A stretch of 53,104 bases of DNA. It comes from Yoonia sp. Its GTDB lineage: Bacteria; Pseudomonadota; Alphaproteobacteria; Rhodobacterales; Rhodobacteraceae. Within the stretch, counting starts at the first letter, position 1. Each line of letters opens with the position of its first letter. This document shows positions 17,239-29,074 of this stretch, in pieces. The position numbers were made by a program, and so were the translations under genes. The stretch covers positions 1 through 53,104 of the forward strand of contig NZ_JAFMHR010000004.1 in assembly GCF_017854415.1 (NCBI RefSeq), written 5' to 3'. The notes beneath the pieces are model-generated. The model saw only the letters and a list, made by a program, of their open reading frames with translations, had not been told where the DNA came from and ran no database searches.

Positions 17239-18024
17239 TTAGAAAAATATGTCCGCCGCTGAAATCGCGCGCGGTCCAGTGCCTGTGATCAGCACAAGGT
17301 TGCCGTCTTTGTCGATGCTGTCAAAGATGCCTGTTACATCCTCGCGGCCTGTGCGTGCGGTGATCACCTCGCCCAGACGGGCCGCTTGCGACAGCCAATC
17401 TTCGCGGATGCGTCCAAAACCCAAGCGCAGCAGCTTTGCTTCTTGCGTGGCATACGCATCGGCAAGCGTCGCAAGGAAATCTAGCGGTTCGACTTCCCAC
17501 CCACCTGCGGCCATCAAGCTGGTGGGCGCGAAACTGGCGTCTGTCACACCTTCGGGAGTGTGCTTGAGGTTCACACCGACCCCAATGGACAACCAATCCA
17601 CAAAAGGACCTTGCCCACTGCTTTCAAGCAAAATTCCTGCGACTTTGCCACCGGACAGCAAGACGTCATTAGGCCATTTCAGGCTAAGCTTTTCGGAAGG
17701 CACATAGATTGCCAGCGCCTGATATAACGCGTTAGCCGCCAGGAACGACCGCTTTGCAGCCTCGAGTGGCGTCGCCTCTGGGCGCATAATCAGTGTGGCG
17801 TTCAGATTGCCCTCGGGCACGACCCAAGGCCTGCCCCGCCGTCCGCGCGCGGATGTCTGGGTCTTTGCAATGATCCATGTTGGGCGGTCGATATTCGGCG
17901 CGCGGCGCGCTGCCTCTGACATAGTGCTGTCAACACTGTCCAGCACGACGCGGGCATAGCCTTCCGGCCAATGCCCGTGTCCGTTGTCTTTAGTTGACAA
18001 GCGTCGCCGCTGCGGCCGCAGCAA
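17239..18024 (-). CDS. birA: Biotin--[acetyl-CoA-carboxylase] ligase (no DNA-binding domain)
   Basis: Attaches biotin to carboxylase carrier domains (261 aa). [24 protein letters not shown] (biotinyl-AMP loop) and [19 protein letters not shown] are the family motifs; a short C-terminal SH3-like domain ends the protein. There is no N-terminal helix-turn-helix, so it is a mono-functional ligase. No ATG is available near the N-terminus: TTG at 18024 (35-nt overlap with nuoN) and TTG at 18000 (11-nt overlap) are the candidates. LiuD, its likely client, is in the same window. Confidence 0.92.
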   Translation of the reverse strand: MLRPQRRRLSTKDNGHGHWPEGYARVVLDSVDSTMSEAARRAPNIDRPTWIIAKTQTSARGRRGRPWVVPEGNLNATLIMRPEATPLEAAKRSFLAANALYQALAIYVPSEKLSLKWPNDVLLSGGKVAGILLESSGQGPFVDWLSIGVGVNLKHTPEGVTDASFAPTSLMAAGGWEVEPLDFLATLADAYATQEAKLLRLGFGRIREDWLSQAARLGEVITARTGREDVTGIFDSIDKDGNLVLITGTGPRAISAADIFF

Positions 18025-19426
18025 TGGGTTCGATGCCGAACAGGTTCACGACACCAAACAACATCACCGCTGCCGAACCCATCAAGAGGGTCCACAAAAC
18101 AGGGTTCATCTTGCTATCAAGCTGTTCACCTTCTTCACCGAAGTACATGAAGTAAACGATGCGGATATAATAAAATGCGCCAATCACTGATGCGATCACA
18201 CCTGCCACAGCGAGCCATGCAAGACCACCATCGTAAGCGGCACGCATTACGTAGAACTTACCGAAGAAACCCACCATTGGCGGCACACCCGCAAGGCTGA
18301 ACATCAACACAAGCATCGCCAATGCGCGCAACGGCTGACGTTTGGAATACATGCGCAGGCTTTGGATATCCGTGACAGGGCGGCCATCACGTTCCATCGA
18401 CAGGATAAACGCGAATGTACCGATATTCATCGTCACATAGATCGCCATGTAGATCAGCATCGCCTGCACACCAAAGGCCGTGCCAGCCGCCAAACCCATC
18501 AAAGCAAAGCCCATGTGCGCGATTGATGAATAAGCCATCAGACGTTTGATGTTAGTCTGACCAATCGCCGCAATCGCACCAAGGAACATCGAAATAACGG
18601 ACAAGAACGCAACGATCTGCTGCCAGTCACTGACGATATTGCCAAATGCGTCGTGAACAACACGAGCAAACAGCGCCATCGCCGCGACCTTCGGGGCCGT
18701 TGCAAAGAACGCGGTCACTGGCGTAGGCGAACCTTCGTAGACGTCCGGGGTCCACATGTGGAACGGGGCCGCAGACACCTTGAAGGCAAAACCCGCCAGC
18801 ATGAACACCACGCCAAACAACATACCAAGTGAAGCGCCATCGGCTGTCGCCTCGATGATGCCGGAAAACAGTGTCGTACCTGCAAAGCCGTATGTCAGCG
18901 ACGCGCCATATAGCAGCAAGCCGGACGACAATGCGCCAAGCACGAAATACTTCAGGCCCGCTTCTGTCGATTTCGCGCTATCGCGGCGCAAGGATGCAAC
19001 CACGTAAAGGGCAAGCGACTGTAGCTCTAGGCCCATATAAAGCGCCATAAGGTCGCCTGCGGAAACCATGACCATCATACCGACAACCGCCAAAGCGACC
19101 AGAATAGGGTATTCGAATTTCAGCAACCCGCGCTGCTGCATATAGCTTTCGGACATCAGCAGCACGGCAGCCGCAGACATCAAAATGACGATCTTGGCAA
19201 AGCGCGCAAAGCCATCATCGATAAACATACCGCCAAAGGCCACGTTCGTGCCCTGCCCGTTCACACCGATCCAAATGGCCAACAATACAAACAGGCCAGA
19301 TGTGGCCCACGTCAGCAGCGGCGCAAGCGCGTCTTTGGTAGTATAAACCGCGATCAGTAATGCGGCCATTGCAAAGACCGCCAGCACGATCTCGGGCATC
19401 AGGATTTGGATATCAGCGCCAATCAT
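17990..19426 (-). CDS. nuoN: NADH-quinone oxidoreductase subunit N
   Basis: Antiporter-like membrane subunit of complex I (478 aa), one of three proton-pumping channels. About 14 membrane helices; conserved stretches include [18 protein letters not shown] and [18 protein letters not shown]. It follows nuoM with 12 nt spacing and its 3' end overlaps birA. Confidence 0.97.
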   Translation of the reverse strand: MIGADIQILMPEIVLAVFAMAALLIAVYTTKDALAPLLTWATSGLFVLLAIWIGVNGQGTNVAFGGMFIDDGFARFAKIVILMSAAAVLLMSESYMQQRGLLKFEYPILVALAVVGMMVMVSAGDLMALYMGLELQSLALYVVASLRRDSAKSTEAGLKYFVLGALSSGLLLYGASLTYGFAGTTLFSGIIEATADGASLGMLFGVVFMLAGFAFKVSAAPFHMWTPDVYEGSPTPVTAFFATAPKVAAMALFARVVHDAFGNIVSDWQQIVAFLSVISMFLGAIAAIGQTNIKRLMAYSSIAHMGFALMGLAAGTAFGVQAMLIYMAIYVTMNIGTFAFILSMERDGRPVTDIQSLRMYSKRQPLRALAMLVLMFSLAGVPPMVGFFGKFYVMRAAYDGGLAWLAVAGVIASVIGAFYYIRIVYFMYFGEEGEQLDSKMNPVLWTLLMGSAAVMLFGVVNLFGIEPIAAAAAATLVN

Positions 19427-19438
19427 AATGGGCTTTCC

Positions 19439-20980
19439 TTAATTCGAAGCGAATTGGGCGGCGGCCTCAAAGGCAGCCACGGCAGTTTCGTAATTGACGA
19501 CCAGCGCGGCAACGCTTGGGCCAGTGATGTCGAGGACAAGCGCAGGGTATACACCCAAAAGCAGTGTCATAAAGACCAGAGGTGCAAAGATGACCCGCTC
19601 GCGTGTGCCCATATCGGTAATTGTGCGCAGGCTTTCTTTGATCAGATCCCCCATAACGACGCGGCGGTACAGCCACAGCGCATAGGCAGCTGAAAAGATC
19701 ACGCCAGATGTCGCAACTGCCGCGACCCAAGTGTTTACTTGGAAGATACCAACCAATGTCAGAAATTCTCCAACAAACCCGGATGTGCCCGGCAAGCCGA
19801 CGTTGGCCATCGTGAAGAACATAAAGATCAGCGCATAAGCCGGCATCCGGTTTACCAGACCGCCATAGGCGTCGATTTCGCGGGTATGCATCCGGTCATA
19901 AATGACGCCGACACATAGGAACAATGCGCCAGAGATAAAGCCGTGGCTGATCATCTGGAAAATCGCGCCATCAAGACCTTGCTGGTTCACTGCAAAGATA
20001 CCCATCGTCACGAAACCCATGTGCGCTACGGACGAATACGCAATCAGCTTTTTCATGTCTTCCTGAACCAGTGCGACCAGCGATGTGTAGACGATCGCAA
20101 TGGCCGACAGCCATAGAACCATCGGTCCCATCACTTCGGATCCCACTGGGAACATCGGCAGGCTGAAACGTAGGAAGCCATAGCCGCCCATCTTCAGCAA
20201 GATCGCCGCAAGTACCACAGAACCCGCGGTCGGGGCCTGAACGTGTGCGTCGGGCAACCACGTATGCACAGGCCACATAGGCATTTTGACCGCGAAGCTG
20301 GCAAAGAATGCGAGCCACATCAGGGTTTGCATGCCACCAATGATCTGGACGCCAAGGATGCTAAAGTTCTCGGTCTCGAAGGTGAACGTCATCAGCGTTG
20401 GAATGTCGGTTGTACCCGCCGCAGAGAACATCGCAACCATTGCCACCAGCATCAGCACAGAGCCAAGGAAGGTATAAAGGAAGAACTTGAACGACGCGTA
20501 AATCCGGTTCTTGCCGCCCCAGATGCCAATGATCAGGAACATCGGGATAAGGCCAGCTTCGAAGAACAGGTAGAACAGGACCAGATCAAGCGCCATGAAG
20601 ACGCCCAGCATCAGTGTTTCAAGCAACAAGAACGCGATCATGTATTCTTTGACGCGGGTAGTGACGCTCCAGCAGGAGGCGATAACCAGCGGCATCAAGA
20701 ATGTGGTTAGCATCACAAACAGGATCGAAATTCCGTCGACGCCCATTTTGTATTGCAGACCCAGAAGCCAGTCACGTTGTTCCACCATTTGGAAACCAGT
20801 GTCACTCGCGTCGAAATTGCCTAGAATAAACAGCGACGTCAGGAACGTGACCGCAGTTGTGACCAAAGCCACCCATTTGGCATTGCGCTGCGCGTCTTCG
20901 TCATCACCACGCAAGAACAGCGCTAGAATAACAGCGCCCAACAGCGGCAGGAACGTTGTCAGGGAAAGAATATTGCCCAT
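19439..20980 (-). CDS. nuoM: NADH-quinone oxidoreductase subunit M
   Basis: Antiporter-like proton-pumping subunit of complex I (513 aa). The signature [20 protein letters not shown] is present, as are the helix-breaking lysine regions ([18 protein letters not shown]). The start shares one base with the nuoL stop (TAATG). Confidence 0.97.
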   Translation of the reverse strand: MGNILSLTTFLPLLGAVILALFLRGDDEDAQRNAKWVALVTTAVTFLTSLFILGNFDASDTGFQMVEQRDWLLGLQYKMGVDGISILFVMLTTFLMPLVIASCWSVTTRVKEYMIAFLLLETLMLGVFMALDLVLFYLFFEAGLIPMFLIIGIWGGKNRIYASFKFFLYTFLGSVLMLVAMVAMFSAAGTTDIPTLMTFTFETENFSILGVQIIGGMQTLMWLAFFASFAVKMPMWPVHTWLPDAHVQAPTAGSVVLAAILLKMGGYGFLRFSLPMFPVGSEVMGPMVLWLSAIAIVYTSLVALVQEDMKKLIAYSSVAHMGFVTMGIFAVNQQGLDGAIFQMISHGFISGALFLCVGVIYDRMHTREIDAYGGLVNRMPAYALIFMFFTMANVGLPGTSGFVGEFLTLVGIFQVNTWVAAVATSGVIFSAAYALWLYRRVVMGDLIKESLRTITDMGTRERVIFAPLVFMTLLLGVYPALVLDITGPSVAALVVNYETAVAAFEAAAQFASN

Positions 20981-23124
20981 TAGTTTGCTCCCCCGAACAG
21001 CGTCATCCAGGTCAGCATTGCGGCGATGCCCAGCACCATCGCAAAGGCGTATGTAAAGATATAGCCAGACTGTGCGCGGCCCGCGAGCCGTGTGAAGAAT
21101 GGAATGATCCCCATAGCAAGCCCGTTAATGCCCCCATCGATTGTCTTGGTGTCGCCCTGCTTCCACAGCAGTCGGCCCAAAGCGAGGGTCGGCTTGATGA
21201 TGGCAAAGTTGTAGATTTCGTCAAAGTACCACTTGTTCAGCAAGAACTGGTAAAGCGGTGCCTGCTGCGTGGCCAATTTATGCGGCCAGTCGGGGCGGCG
21301 AATATACATCTGATAGGCCAGACCAAGACCTGCAAGCATTGCAAAGAACGGCGCAAGTTTGACCCAAGTCGGGACTTCATGCGCTTCGTTCAACACATGG
21401 TTCTCGGGGGCCACGTGGATCGCGCCTTCGCCGGGTTGGCCTGCGAAGTTGTAATGATGCTCTTCTTCTTTTGCATCGGCATCATGCGCTACTTCTTCAG
21501 CGTGATCGTCTCCGTGTGCTGCATCTTCAGCGTGCGCCGCGTCGTCACCATGTTCGGTTGCTTCTGCGTAAGGCACACCAAAGAACTTGGCGACTTTATC
21601 GGTATGGCCAAAGAACGACCCGTACCAAACCATACCGCTAAACACTGCGCCAACGGCCAAAACATAAAGCGGCACCAGCATCGAGTTGGGGCTTTCATGC
21701 GCGTGATCATGCGTATGTGCATCGCCGCGCGGCGTGCCGTAAAAGGTCATGAACATCAAACGCCAGCTGTAGAAACTTGTCATCAAAGCAGCAACGACAA
21801 GCATCCAGAAGGCGTAGCCACCTGCAGTGCCCGCATATGCGGTTTCAATAATCGCGTCTTTGGACACAAAGCCCGCAAAGCCGATCGGGAAGCCCACATA
21901 AAGCAGCGGAATACCAACGCCTGTAATCGCCAATGTGCCGATCATCATCATCGCAAAGGTCTTGGGAATCTTGTGGCGCAAACCGCCATAGTTCCGCATG
22001 TCCTGCTCGTGATGCATCGCATGGATCACGGAACCCGCGCCAAGGAACAGCATCGCCTTAAAGAACGCATGCGTCAGCAGGTGGAACATTGCGACCGAAT
22101 AGGCACCAAGGCCCGCGGCTACGAACATATAGCCAAGCTGTGAACAGGTTGAATATGCGATGACGCGCTTGATGTCGTTCTGCACCAGACCAACGGTTGC
22201 GGCAAAGAACGCCGTGCTTGCGCCCAGGAACACGATAAAGTTCGTCGCTTGCGGTGCATATTCCATCAACGGAGACATGCGGCAAACAAGGAACACACCA
22301 GCCGTAACCATCGTCGCGGCATGGATCAGCGCTGACACGGGTGTCGGGCCTTCCATCGCGTCAGGCAACCATGTGTGCAAGAACAACTGCGCAGATTTGC
22401 CCATCGCACCGATGAACAACAAGAATGCGATCAGATTAAGCGTGTTCCAATCAGCCCACAGAAAGGCAATCGTGTGATCTTGCAGGTCAGGGATCGCTGC
22501 AAAAATGTCGGTGAACTTGACGCTGTCGGTTACAAGGTAAAGCGCGAAAATACCAAGGGCGAAGCCAAAGTCACCGACGCGGTTGACCACGAAAGCTTTG
22601 ATCGCAGCGGCATTGGCGGTTGGCTTGCGGTAATAAAAACCGATCAAAAGGTAGGACGCAACGCCCACGCCTTCCCAGCCAAAGAACATCTGCACAAGGT
22701 TATCTGCGGTCACCAGCATCAACATCGAAAAGGTAAAGAACGACAAGTATGCAAAGAAACGCGGGCGATAGCTTTCGCCTTCTTTGAAGTTGTCATCATG
22801 CGCCATGTAGCCGAATGAATACAGGTGAACGAGCGCGGACACGGTCGTGATCACAATCAACATCGTCGCAGTCAAACGGTCCATGCGGATCGCCCAATCG
22901 GTGCTGAGCGTACCACTTTCGATCCAGCGCAAAATATTAACGGTATAGGACCCGTTCGGATGCGCAGAAGCGTCAAACGTTAAGAATATGATCCAGGACA
23001 AAAACGCCGCAAGAAACAACAGGCTGGTTGATATCCACTGTGCTGCGGTTTCGCCAAAGAACTTCCAGCCAAAACCGCACAGGATGGCACCGACAAGCGG
23101 TGCGAATAGGATGATGGTTTCCAT
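20980..23124 (-). CDS. nuoL: NADH-quinone oxidoreductase subunit L, with a His/acid-rich insertion
   Basis: Distal proton-pumping subunit of complex I (714 aa), carrying the long lateral helix. [20 protein letters not shown] and [18 protein letters not shown] are the core motifs. It is ~100 residues longer than the E. coli protein, mainly because of loops around residues 466-562: [13 protein letters not shown], then an Asp/Glu/His-rich stretch ([19 protein letters not shown]). These could bind metal ions; that is inference. Confidence 0.97.
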   Translation of the reverse strand: METIILFAPLVGAILCGFGWKFFGETAAQWISTSLLFLAAFLSWIIFLTFDASAHPNGSYTVNILRWIESGTLSTDWAIRMDRLTATMLIVITTVSALVHLYSFGYMAHDDNFKEGESYRPRFFAYLSFFTFSMLMLVTADNLVQMFFGWEGVGVASYLLIGFYYRKPTANAAAIKAFVVNRVGDFGFALGIFALYLVTDSVKFTDIFAAIPDLQDHTIAFLWADWNTLNLIAFLLFIGAMGKSAQLFLHTWLPDAMEGPTPVSALIHAATMVTAGVFLVCRMSPLMEYAPQATNFIVFLGASTAFFAATVGLVQNDIKRVIAYSTCSQLGYMFVAAGLGAYSVAMFHLLTHAFFKAMLFLGAGSVIHAMHHEQDMRNYGGLRHKIPKTFAMMMIGTLAITGVGIPLLYVGFPIGFAGFVSKDAIIETAYAGTAGGYAFWMLVVAALMTSFYSWRLMFMTFYGTPRGDAHTHDHAHESPNSMLVPLYVLAVGAVFSGMVWYGSFFGHTDKVAKFFGVPYAEATEHGDDAAHAEDAAHGDDHAEEVAHDADAKEEEHHYNFAGQPGEGAIHVAPENHVLNEAHEVPTWVKLAPFFAMLAGLGLAYQMYIRRPDWPHKLATQQAPLYQFLLNKWYFDEIYNFAIIKPTLALGRLLWKQGDTKTIDGGINGLAMGIIPFFTRLAGRAQSGYIFTYAFAMVLGIAAMLTWMTLFGGAN

Positions 23125-23128
23125 GTGA

Positions 23129-23434
23129 TCAGCCCTTCATCACGTTGACGTCTTCAACGTCGATGGTTCCACGGTTGCGGAAGAAACAAACTAGGATCGC
23201 AAGGCCAATCGCGGCCTCGGCGGCGGCGACGGTCAGGACGAACAAGGTAAAGACCTGCCCCACCAAATCACCCAAGAAGCTAGAGAAAGCGACAAGGTTG
23301 ATGTTCACCGCAAGAAGCATCAATTCGATGCTCATCAGCAAGATGATCACGTTTTTGCGGTTCAGGAATAATCCGAAGATCCCGATGACAAACAGGGCCG
23401 CGGCCACCGTGAGATAATGTTCAAGTCCGATCAT
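23129..23434 (-). CDS. nuoK: NADH-quinone oxidoreductase subunit K
   Basis: Three-helix membrane subunit (101 aa) holding buried Glu residues of the proton path: [15 protein letters not shown] and [12 protein letters not shown]. It is 4 nt ahead of nuoL and follows the exported orf156. Confidence 0.97.
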   Translation of the reverse strand: MIGLEHYLTVAAALFVIGIFGLFLNRKNVIILLMSIELMLLAVNINLVAFSSFLGDLVGQVFTLFVLTVAAAEAAIGLAILVCFFRNRGTIDVEDVNVMKG

Positions 23435-23474
23435 ACGTGTCTTCCTTTTGGGGCTTGGCCCCGATCTTCATTCC

Positions 23475-23945
23475 TCAGCCCGCAAGCTGAAATTCTGTCT
23501 TCTCGCCGCGCAGCTCTGGGTAGGCTGCCGCACAAGCGCATGTTTCTTGAGTAAGCGTCGCGATTTCGATGTCACGCGCGATGTTATCAAGGTCTGCCGC
23601 GATACGTTCAAATGTCGCAAAAACCCGCGCGCCTGATTGATGACGCTCTAATATGTCGATCACATCATCGGTGCGATCAAACATCGCACGACGACCCATA
23701 TTTTCCTCGGCCATACGAAAGCGCAGCGTTTCGCCGCTGGCACATTCGACCATAGAGATGCTTTTGGCCGTACCCTCTTGGGACCACCAATCAATCCACA
23801 TAACGCGTTCTTCGCCCAAATCCGTATGGCGAATTTCGCCGCCATGGCTGGGATGCGTCGTGCGTTTGCAATCAATCAGATCAAGCGCTTGGGCTTGTCC
23901 GGCGATCACGCTAGCCGCGATGGATATGATAGCGAGGTTGCGCAT
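23475..23945 (-). CDS. Exported protein of unknown function inside the nuo operon (between nuoJ and nuoK)
   Basis: 156 aa with a signal peptide (IISIAASVIAGQAQALD, cleavage likely near AQA) and four Cys in the mature part (DCKR, VECA, CACA). No family recognised. It sits between nuoJ (7 nt) and nuoK (40 nt) on the same strand, so it is co-transcribed with complex I. Possible roles are assembly or periplasmic stabilisation, without direct evidence. Confidence 0.75.
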   Translation of the reverse strand: MRNLAIISIAASVIAGQAQALDLIDCKRTTHPSHGGEIRHTDLGEERVMWIDWWSQEGTAKSISMVECASGETLRFRMAEENMGRRAMFDRTDDVIDILERHQSGARVFATFERIAADLDNIARDIEIATLTQETCACAAAYPELRGEKTEFQLAG

Positions 23946-23952
23946 TCTTAAG

Positions 23953-24558
23953 TTACAGACCCTGCCCCGGTTTAACGTCTTTCAGTTCCATCGCCTTTGC
24001 AGGGTCACGGTACATCTGTGCCAGCACATTCTGACGTTTGATATCCACACGGTGGCGCAGTGTCAGGACAATCGCGCCAATCATCGCAACCAACAGGATC
24101 AAGCCCGAAAGCTGGAACAGCAGAATATAGTCATCATAAAGGATCAAACCCAGCGCACGGGTGTTTTCAACATCACCCGCAGGCGCCGCGATACGGCCTT
24201 CGATACCGTCCGAAAACCCCCAAACACCCAGTGCCATAGCTAGCTGCATCAGCACCACGACACCGATCAGCAAACCAAGCGGCAGGTATTTGGTCATTTC
24301 CGCCTTCAATTCGGCGAAATCCACATCAAGCATCATCACAACGAACAGGAACAAGACCGCAACCGCACCAACGTAAACAATGATCAGTAGCATCGCCACA
24401 AATTCAGCGCCCAAAGTCACGAACAAACCCGCAGAAGACAGGAACGCAAGGATCAACCACAGCACCGAATGCACAGGGTTGCGGCTGACCACAGTCATCA
24501 GTCCGCCTGTCACCGTGGACACTGCGAATAGGTAAAATATGAACGCGAAGACGGTCAT
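23953..24558 (-). CDS. nuoJ: NADH-quinone oxidoreductase subunit J
   Basis: Five-helix membrane subunit (201 aa) with the pi-bulge helix region ([18 protein letters not shown]) next to the quinone-coupled proton path. The ATG overlaps the CMD-gene stop (ATGA). Confidence 0.97.
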   Translation of the reverse strand: MTVFAFIFYLFAVSTVTGGLMTVVSRNPVHSVLWLILAFLSSAGLFVTLGAEFVAMLLIIVYVGAVAVLFLFVVMMLDVDFAELKAEMTKYLPLGLLIGVVVLMQLAMALGVWGFSDGIEGRIAAPAGDVENTRALGLILYDDYILLFQLSGLILLVAMIGAIVLTLRHRVDIKRQNVLAQMYRDPAKAMELKDVKPGQGL

Positions 24559-24953
24559 GCGCTTTCGTCCTTTTCCAACACTTCATTTGCCAGTTCCATG
24601 GCTTTGGTCATGGCAGGCACACCAGCGAACATGCCCATCTGGGCAATCGCTTCGGCAATTTCTTGTTTGGTGGCTTCTGCTTCGACCAGGTGACGAACCG
24701 TCAAACGGATCTGCGCCTCGGCCTGTGCGCCCAGCACGGTCAGCCCAGCCAGTGTCAGCAAAAGCCGTGTCTTTGCATCAAGACCACCGGCATTCAGACC
24801 TTTGCCAAAGAACATTTCCATGGTCTCTTTAGGCATCGTCGGCCAAAGCGCCTCGAACCCTTTGGGCGTAAAGGTATCGGCGTCGACATTCATCGACTTG
24901 GCCCAGTCCTGGCCCATCTTCATCATCGCTTCAAAGGGGTTTTGATCGGTCAT
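24555..24953 (-). CDS. Carboxymuconolactone-decarboxylase-like protein in the nuo operon
   Basis: 132-aa helical protein of the CMD/AhpD fold: [20 protein letters not shown], then [19 protein letters not shown]. The CxxC that makes AhpD a peroxidase reductant is absent (there is no Cys at all), so it is neither AhpD nor obviously a decarboxylase. It is coupled on both sides by ATGA overlaps, with nuoI before and nuoJ after, which ties it firmly to complex I expression. Confidence 0.85.
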   Translation of the reverse strand: MTDQNPFEAMMKMGQDWAKSMNVDADTFTPKGFEALWPTMPKETMEMFFGKGLNAGGLDAKTRLLLTLAGLTVLGAQAEAQIRLTVRHLVEAEATKQEIAEAIAQMGMFAGVPAMTKAMELANEVLEKDESA

Positions 24954-25444
24954 CGGTAAGGTGCATCCAATTCAAGGTTACGCGCGATCTCGGCTTCCCA
25001 GCGATCGCCGTTCTCAAGCAGTTTTTCCTTGTCGTAATACAGTTCTTCGCGTGTTTCAGTGCTGAATTCGAAATTCGGCCCTTCGACAATGGCATCCACC
25101 GGGCAAGCTTCCTGGCAGAAACCGCAGTAGATGCATTTGGTCATGTCGATGTCATAGCGCGTGGTGCGGCGGCTGCCGTCATCGCGCGGTTCTGCGTCGA
25201 TTGTGATCGCCTGGGCAGGGCAAACGGCCTCACACAATTTGCAAGCAATACAGCGTTCTTCGCCATTAGCATAACGACGCAGCGCGTGTTCACCGCGAAA
25301 ACGCGGGGACAAAGGCCCCTTTTCATGCGGATAGTTTAACGTGGCCTTGGGTGCGAAAAAGTACTTCATGCCAAGACGGAAACCTTGCCAGAAGTCCTGC
25401 AGCAGGAAGTATTTCGCGGCGCGGGTGTAGTCGATTTGTGTCAT
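24950..25444 (-). CDS. nuoI: NADH-quinone oxidoreductase subunit I
   Basis: Ferredoxin-like subunit (164 aa) with two [4Fe-4S] clusters, N6a and N6b, bound by [12 protein letters not shown] and [12 protein letters not shown]. It relays electrons toward NuoB. It follows nuoH by 3 nt. Confidence 0.97.
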   Translation of the reverse strand: MTQIDYTRAAKYFLLQDFWQGFRLGMKYFFAPKATLNYPHEKGPLSPRFRGEHALRRYANGEERCIACKLCEAVCPAQAITIDAEPRDDGSRRTTRYDIDMTKCIYCGFCQEACPVDAIVEGPNFEFSTETREELYYDKEKLLENGDRWEAEIARNLELDAPYR

Positions 25445-25447
25445 TGA

Positions 25448-26488
25448 TTAAGCTCCTACTGCCCAGCGTGCCCAAAAGCCGCCGAGAACTTCGTATTTTG
25501 CCAAGAACGACACCAAAACGACCCAACCTAACGACATTGGCAGGAAGACTTTCCAACCGATGCGCATCAACTGGTCGTAGCGGTAGCGCGGTGTGATGGC
25601 TTTGACCATCGCGAACATGAAAAAGACCATCGCCATCTTTAGTATCATCCATAGGATACCGTCAGGCAGACCCGGGATCGGTGACAACCAGCCACCAAAG
25701 AACAATAGCGAGATCAGCGCACACATCAGCACAACGGCCATCAACTCGCCGATCATGAACAGCAGGAATGGCGTGGACGAGTATTCAACCTGATAGCCCG
25801 CTACCAATTCTGATTCCGCTTCGGGAAGGTCGAATGGTGGGCGGTTTGTTTCGGCCAAAGCACTAATGAAGAACAAGAACAGCATCGGGAAATGCGCGAC
25901 CCAGAACCAGTTAAAGATACCGGCATTGCCGTCCTGCGCTGCGACAATCGCTCCAAAATTCATTGACCCGGCAGAGATAATCACACCGATAATGATCAAA
26001 CCGATCGAAACTTCGTAAGAAATCATCTGCGCCGCAGAGCGCAGCGAACCAAGGAACGGGTATTTGGAGTTCGAAGCCCATCCGCCCATGATCACGCCGT
26101 AAACTTCGAGCGAACCAATCGCGAGGATAAACAGTATAGCCACGTTAATATCAGCCAGCACCCACCCGTCGTTGAACGGGATCACAGACCACGCAACCAC
26201 CGAAAGCGTAAAAGCAATCAGCGGTGCAAGAAAGAACACGACCTTATCTGCGCCCGCAGGCACGACGATTTCTTTGACGATATACTTTAGAAAGTCGGCA
26301 AAAGATTGCAGCAAGCCGAAGGGTCCAACCATGTTGGGACCGCGGCGCATCTGGACAGCAGCCCAGATTTTCCGGTCTGCATACATCAAAAAGGCAAGTG
26401 CGACCAAAAGCGGGATCAAGACCAGTAAACACTGGCCCAAAATCACAAGGACAATGCCAAGGTTGGTGTTGGTAAAGAATTCAACCAT
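25448..26488 (-). CDS. nuoH: NADH-quinone oxidoreductase subunit H
   Basis: Eight-helix membrane subunit (346 aa) forming the quinone chamber and the link between arms: [36 protein letters not shown] and the C-terminal [17 protein letters not shown]. It follows nuoG by 11 nt. Confidence 0.97.
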   Translation of the reverse strand: MVEFFTNTNLGIVLVILGQCLLVLIPLLVALAFLMYADRKIWAAVQMRRGPNMVGPFGLLQSFADFLKYIVKEIVVPAGADKVVFFLAPLIAFTLSVVAWSVIPFNDGWVLADINVAILFILAIGSLEVYGVIMGGWASNSKYPFLGSLRSAAQMISYEVSIGLIIIGVIISAGSMNFGAIVAAQDGNAGIFNWFWVAHFPMLFLFFISALAETNRPPFDLPEAESELVAGYQVEYSSTPFLLFMIGELMAVVLMCALISLLFFGGWLSPIPGLPDGILWMILKMAMVFFMFAMVKAITPRYRYDQLMRIGWKVFLPMSLGWVVLVSFLAKYEVLGGFWARWAVGA

Positions 26489-26499
26489 TCTTGTCGTCC

Positions 26500-28518
26500 T
26501 TATTCCGCAGCCATTGGTGCGGCTTTTCGTGCTTTCACATTCGCGCTAAGTTCAGCCATTAGGCTGGATGCGCGTGCAATCGGGTTCGTCAGATAGAAAT
26601 CAGTGATCGCGTTCACAAAGTCCGCCTTGCCGGGTTTCTTCACGGCAATCGGGTCCCATGTATTTTCAGCCACTTCGTCGATACGACCAAGATGAGGATG
26701 CGCCTTTACGATCGCCTGACGCAGTTGCGCCATGCTGTCAAACGGCAATGTCGCATCCAATTCAGCAGAAAGCGCACGTAAAATTGCCCAGTTTTCCTTT
26801 GCCTCACCCGGAGGGAAGCTGGCACGAAGCGCCAATTGCGGACGACCTTCGGTGTTTACAAACAACCCGTTCTCTTCGGTATAGGCCGCACCCGGCAAAA
26901 TGATATCGGCACGATGTGCACCACGGTCACCGTGGCTGCCTTGGTAGATCACAAATGCACCGGGCTTCACGTCAACCTCGTCTGCGCCAAGGTTGTAGAC
27001 CACTTCGGCACCGTCCAGCGCAGCATCCAGACCACCTTCGGTAACGGCACCGACGTCCATGGCACCCACACGGCTCGCGGCAGTATGTAGTACAAGGAAT
27101 TTGGAATTCGTCTTAGTGGCAAGCGACATCGCTTGCGACAACACGGCCTCTCCGTCTGCTTCGCGCACAGCACCCATGCCGATCACGACGAGGCTATCCA
27201 TGTCCTTTACAGCGCCCATATCTTTGGCTGCCGTATCAACAAGCGCCTGACGGTCTGTTCCAACGGCGACCAGATCAAAGGTCAGATCGACCTGTTCACC
27301 AATCATGCCAACAGTTGCGCCACGTGACCATGCACTGCGCAAACGGGAATTCAGAACTGGCGCTTCTGTGCGGGGGTTTGTCCCGATCAGTTGGATCATC
27401 TGCGCGGTATCAATGTCTTCGATTGCCGCAGTGCCGACATAGGCCGACCGATTACCAATTGGCAGTTTTGCACCATCGGTACGGCATTCGACGGAACCGC
27501 CCTGCCCTTCGATGAACTGCTTGAGCGCATAAGCCGCTTCGACTGAAACCAAATCGCCGACCAAGCCCGCGACTTTCTTGCCCTTCATCGCAACGGCCGC
27601 TGCAGTCAGCGCCTCTGGCCAGCTTGCTTTGCGCAGTTTGCCGTTTTCGCGGATGTAGGGCGTATCAAGGCGCTGTTTGCGCAGCCCGTCCCAAACAAAA
27701 CGGGTCTTGTCGGAAATCCATTCTTCGTTCACGCCATCATGGTTGCGCGGCAAAAACCGCATCACTTCGCGGCCTTTTGTGTCGACGCGGATATTCGAGC
27801 CGAGGGCGTCCATCACATCGATAGATTCGGTCTTGGTCAATTCCCAAGGACGGGCGGTAAATGCGTAGGGCTTGGAAACCAGCGCGCCAACCGGACACAA
27901 ATCGATGATATTGCCCTGCATATTCGAATCGAGCGTTTCGCCCAAATAGGACGTAATCTCTGCATCTTCGCCGCGACCCGTCTGGCCCATCTGGTGAATG
28001 CCCGCGACCTCTGTCGTGAAACGTACGCAGCGGGTGCAGGAAATACAGCGGGTCATGTGGGTTTCGACCAACGGACCAAGGTCCAGATCTTCGGTCGCAC
28101 GCTTTGGTTCGCGGAAACGGCTGAAATCAACACCATAAGCCATTGCTTGGTCTTGCAGATCGCATTCACCGCCTTGGTCGCAAATCGGGCAATCCAGCGG
28201 GTGGTTGATCAAGAGAAACTCCATCACACCTTCGCGGGCCTTTTTCACCATTGGGGAATTGGTTTTTACAACGGGCGCTTGGCCTTCGGGACCGGGGCGC
28301 AAATCCTTGACCTGCATGGCACAAGACGCCGCAGGTTTGGGCGGTCCGCCCACAACTTCGACAAGGCACATACGGCAGTTGCCAGCAATAGAAAGGCGTT
28401 CATGATAGCAAAAGCGCGGGATTTCGACCCCGGCTTCTTCACAGGCCTGTATCAGGGTCATTGCCCCGTCAACTTCGACCTCGTTTCCATCAATGACGAC
28501 TTTGCGCAGATTAGACAT
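26500..28518 (-). CDS. nuoG: NADH-quinone oxidoreductase subunit G
   Basis: Largest peripheral subunit (672 aa, the short mitochondrial/alphaproteobacterial form). N-terminal [2Fe-2S] ligands: [15 protein letters not shown]. His-coordinated N5 motif: [19 protein letters not shown]4: [10 protein letters not shown]. The C-terminal ~400 residues are a cofactor-free molybdopterin-oxidoreductase-like domain. A 137-bp spacer separates it from the DUF5333 gene upstream. Confidence 0.97.
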   Translation of the reverse strand: MSNLRKVVIDGNEVEVDGAMTLIQACEEAGVEIPRFCYHERLSIAGNCRMCLVEVVGGPPKPAASCAMQVKDLRPGPEGQAPVVKTNSPMVKKAREGVMEFLLINHPLDCPICDQGGECDLQDQAMAYGVDFSRFREPKRATEDLDLGPLVETHMTRCISCTRCVRFTTEVAGIHQMGQTGRGEDAEITSYLGETLDSNMQGNIIDLCPVGALVSKPYAFTARPWELTKTESIDVMDALGSNIRVDTKGREVMRFLPRNHDGVNEEWISDKTRFVWDGLRKQRLDTPYIRENGKLRKASWPEALTAAAVAMKGKKVAGLVGDLVSVEAAYALKQFIEGQGGSVECRTDGAKLPIGNRSAYVGTAAIEDIDTAQMIQLIGTNPRTEAPVLNSRLRSAWSRGATVGMIGEQVDLTFDLVAVGTDRQALVDTAAKDMGAVKDMDSLVVIGMGAVREADGEAVLSQAMSLATKTNSKFLVLHTAASRVGAMDVGAVTEGGLDAALDGAEVVYNLGADEVDVKPGAFVIYQGSHGDRGAHRADIILPGAAYTEENGLFVNTEGRPQLALRASFPPGEAKENWAILRALSAELDATLPFDSMAQLRQAIVKAHPHLGRIDEVAENTWDPIAVKKPGKADFVNAITDFYLTNPIARASSLMAELSANVKARKAAPMAAE

Positions 28519-28655
28519 GGCGTGCCTTTATGTTCCCGATCGCGTCTATAGCCGCAAAGGATAAGACGCGTTGGGTCGGGTTCTAACGCGGCCTGCCCCG
28601 CGACGCCAGTCAGATATAAAAAAAATGCAGCAATTTTCGCACCATTGAGAGAAGA
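28519..28655 (-). other. Spacer between the DUF5333 gene and nuoG
   Basis: 137 bp, AT-rich near the DUF5333 stop. On the minus strand GCGAAAATTGC (a weak 4-bp hairpin) precedes a run of eight T at about 28618-28625. It could be a weak attenuator or contain an internal promoter for nuoG onward; no convincing -35/-10 pair was found. Confidence 0.3.
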
Positions 28656-29060
28656 TTATCGCAACAACCAGCCTACACGGGTGTTTGCTGCGATCTGGGC
28701 ACGGCCAACAGCGCAATAGCTGGCTTCTTCGCCCTCAACCACACCCAAGGTGACCAACTTTGCCCGTGCAATTGCTTCAAGGCGCTTCTTTTCATTGCGG
28801 TCGTTCACGTAGTCATCGATTTCTTCGTCAGTGAACCCCAGATCGGACGCGTGGCTTTTAAGGGATTGCAAAAAACCCAAACCCCGAAAAAGCCGTCCGC
28901 GTATGCTATCGCAATTCTCTGACAACTCATAAGCCATTCCGACATCAATGATGCCATCGCGCACATGCGCCACATCCTTAAGCGCTGTTTGTGCGGACGC
29001 GGCGCCGGCACTGATAATGCAAGCTAATGCTATCGCTGAAATCAGACCTGGGGTCTTCAT
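28656..29060 (-). CDS. DUF5333-like exported protein in the nuo operon
   Basis: 134 aa with a signal peptide (ISAIALACIISAGAASAQ, cleavage after ASA). The mature part is helical with two Cys (ENCDSIRGR and SYCAVGRAQI). I place it in DUF5333, a Rhodobacterales family found with nuo genes. AAAGGAG lies 7 nt before the ATG, preceded by a 7-bp hairpin. Function unknown. It resembles orf135 two genes upstream in layout. Confidence 0.75.
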   Translation of the reverse strand: MKTPGLISAIALACIISAGAASAQTALKDVAHVRDGIIDVGMAYELSENCDSIRGRLFRGLGFLQSLKSHASDLGFTDEEIDDYVNDRNEKKRLEAIARAKLVTLGVVEGEEASYCAVGRAQIAANTRVGWLLR

Positions 29061-29074
29061 GTGTCGTCTCCTTT

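Noticed and set aside
20956-22143. Long plus-strand ORF (395 aa) antisense to nuoL
   Set aside because: It is a shadow: composition is His/Arg/Cys-rich from the reverse of membrane-protein codons, it has no Shine-Dalgarno, and nuoL on the other strand is unambiguous.
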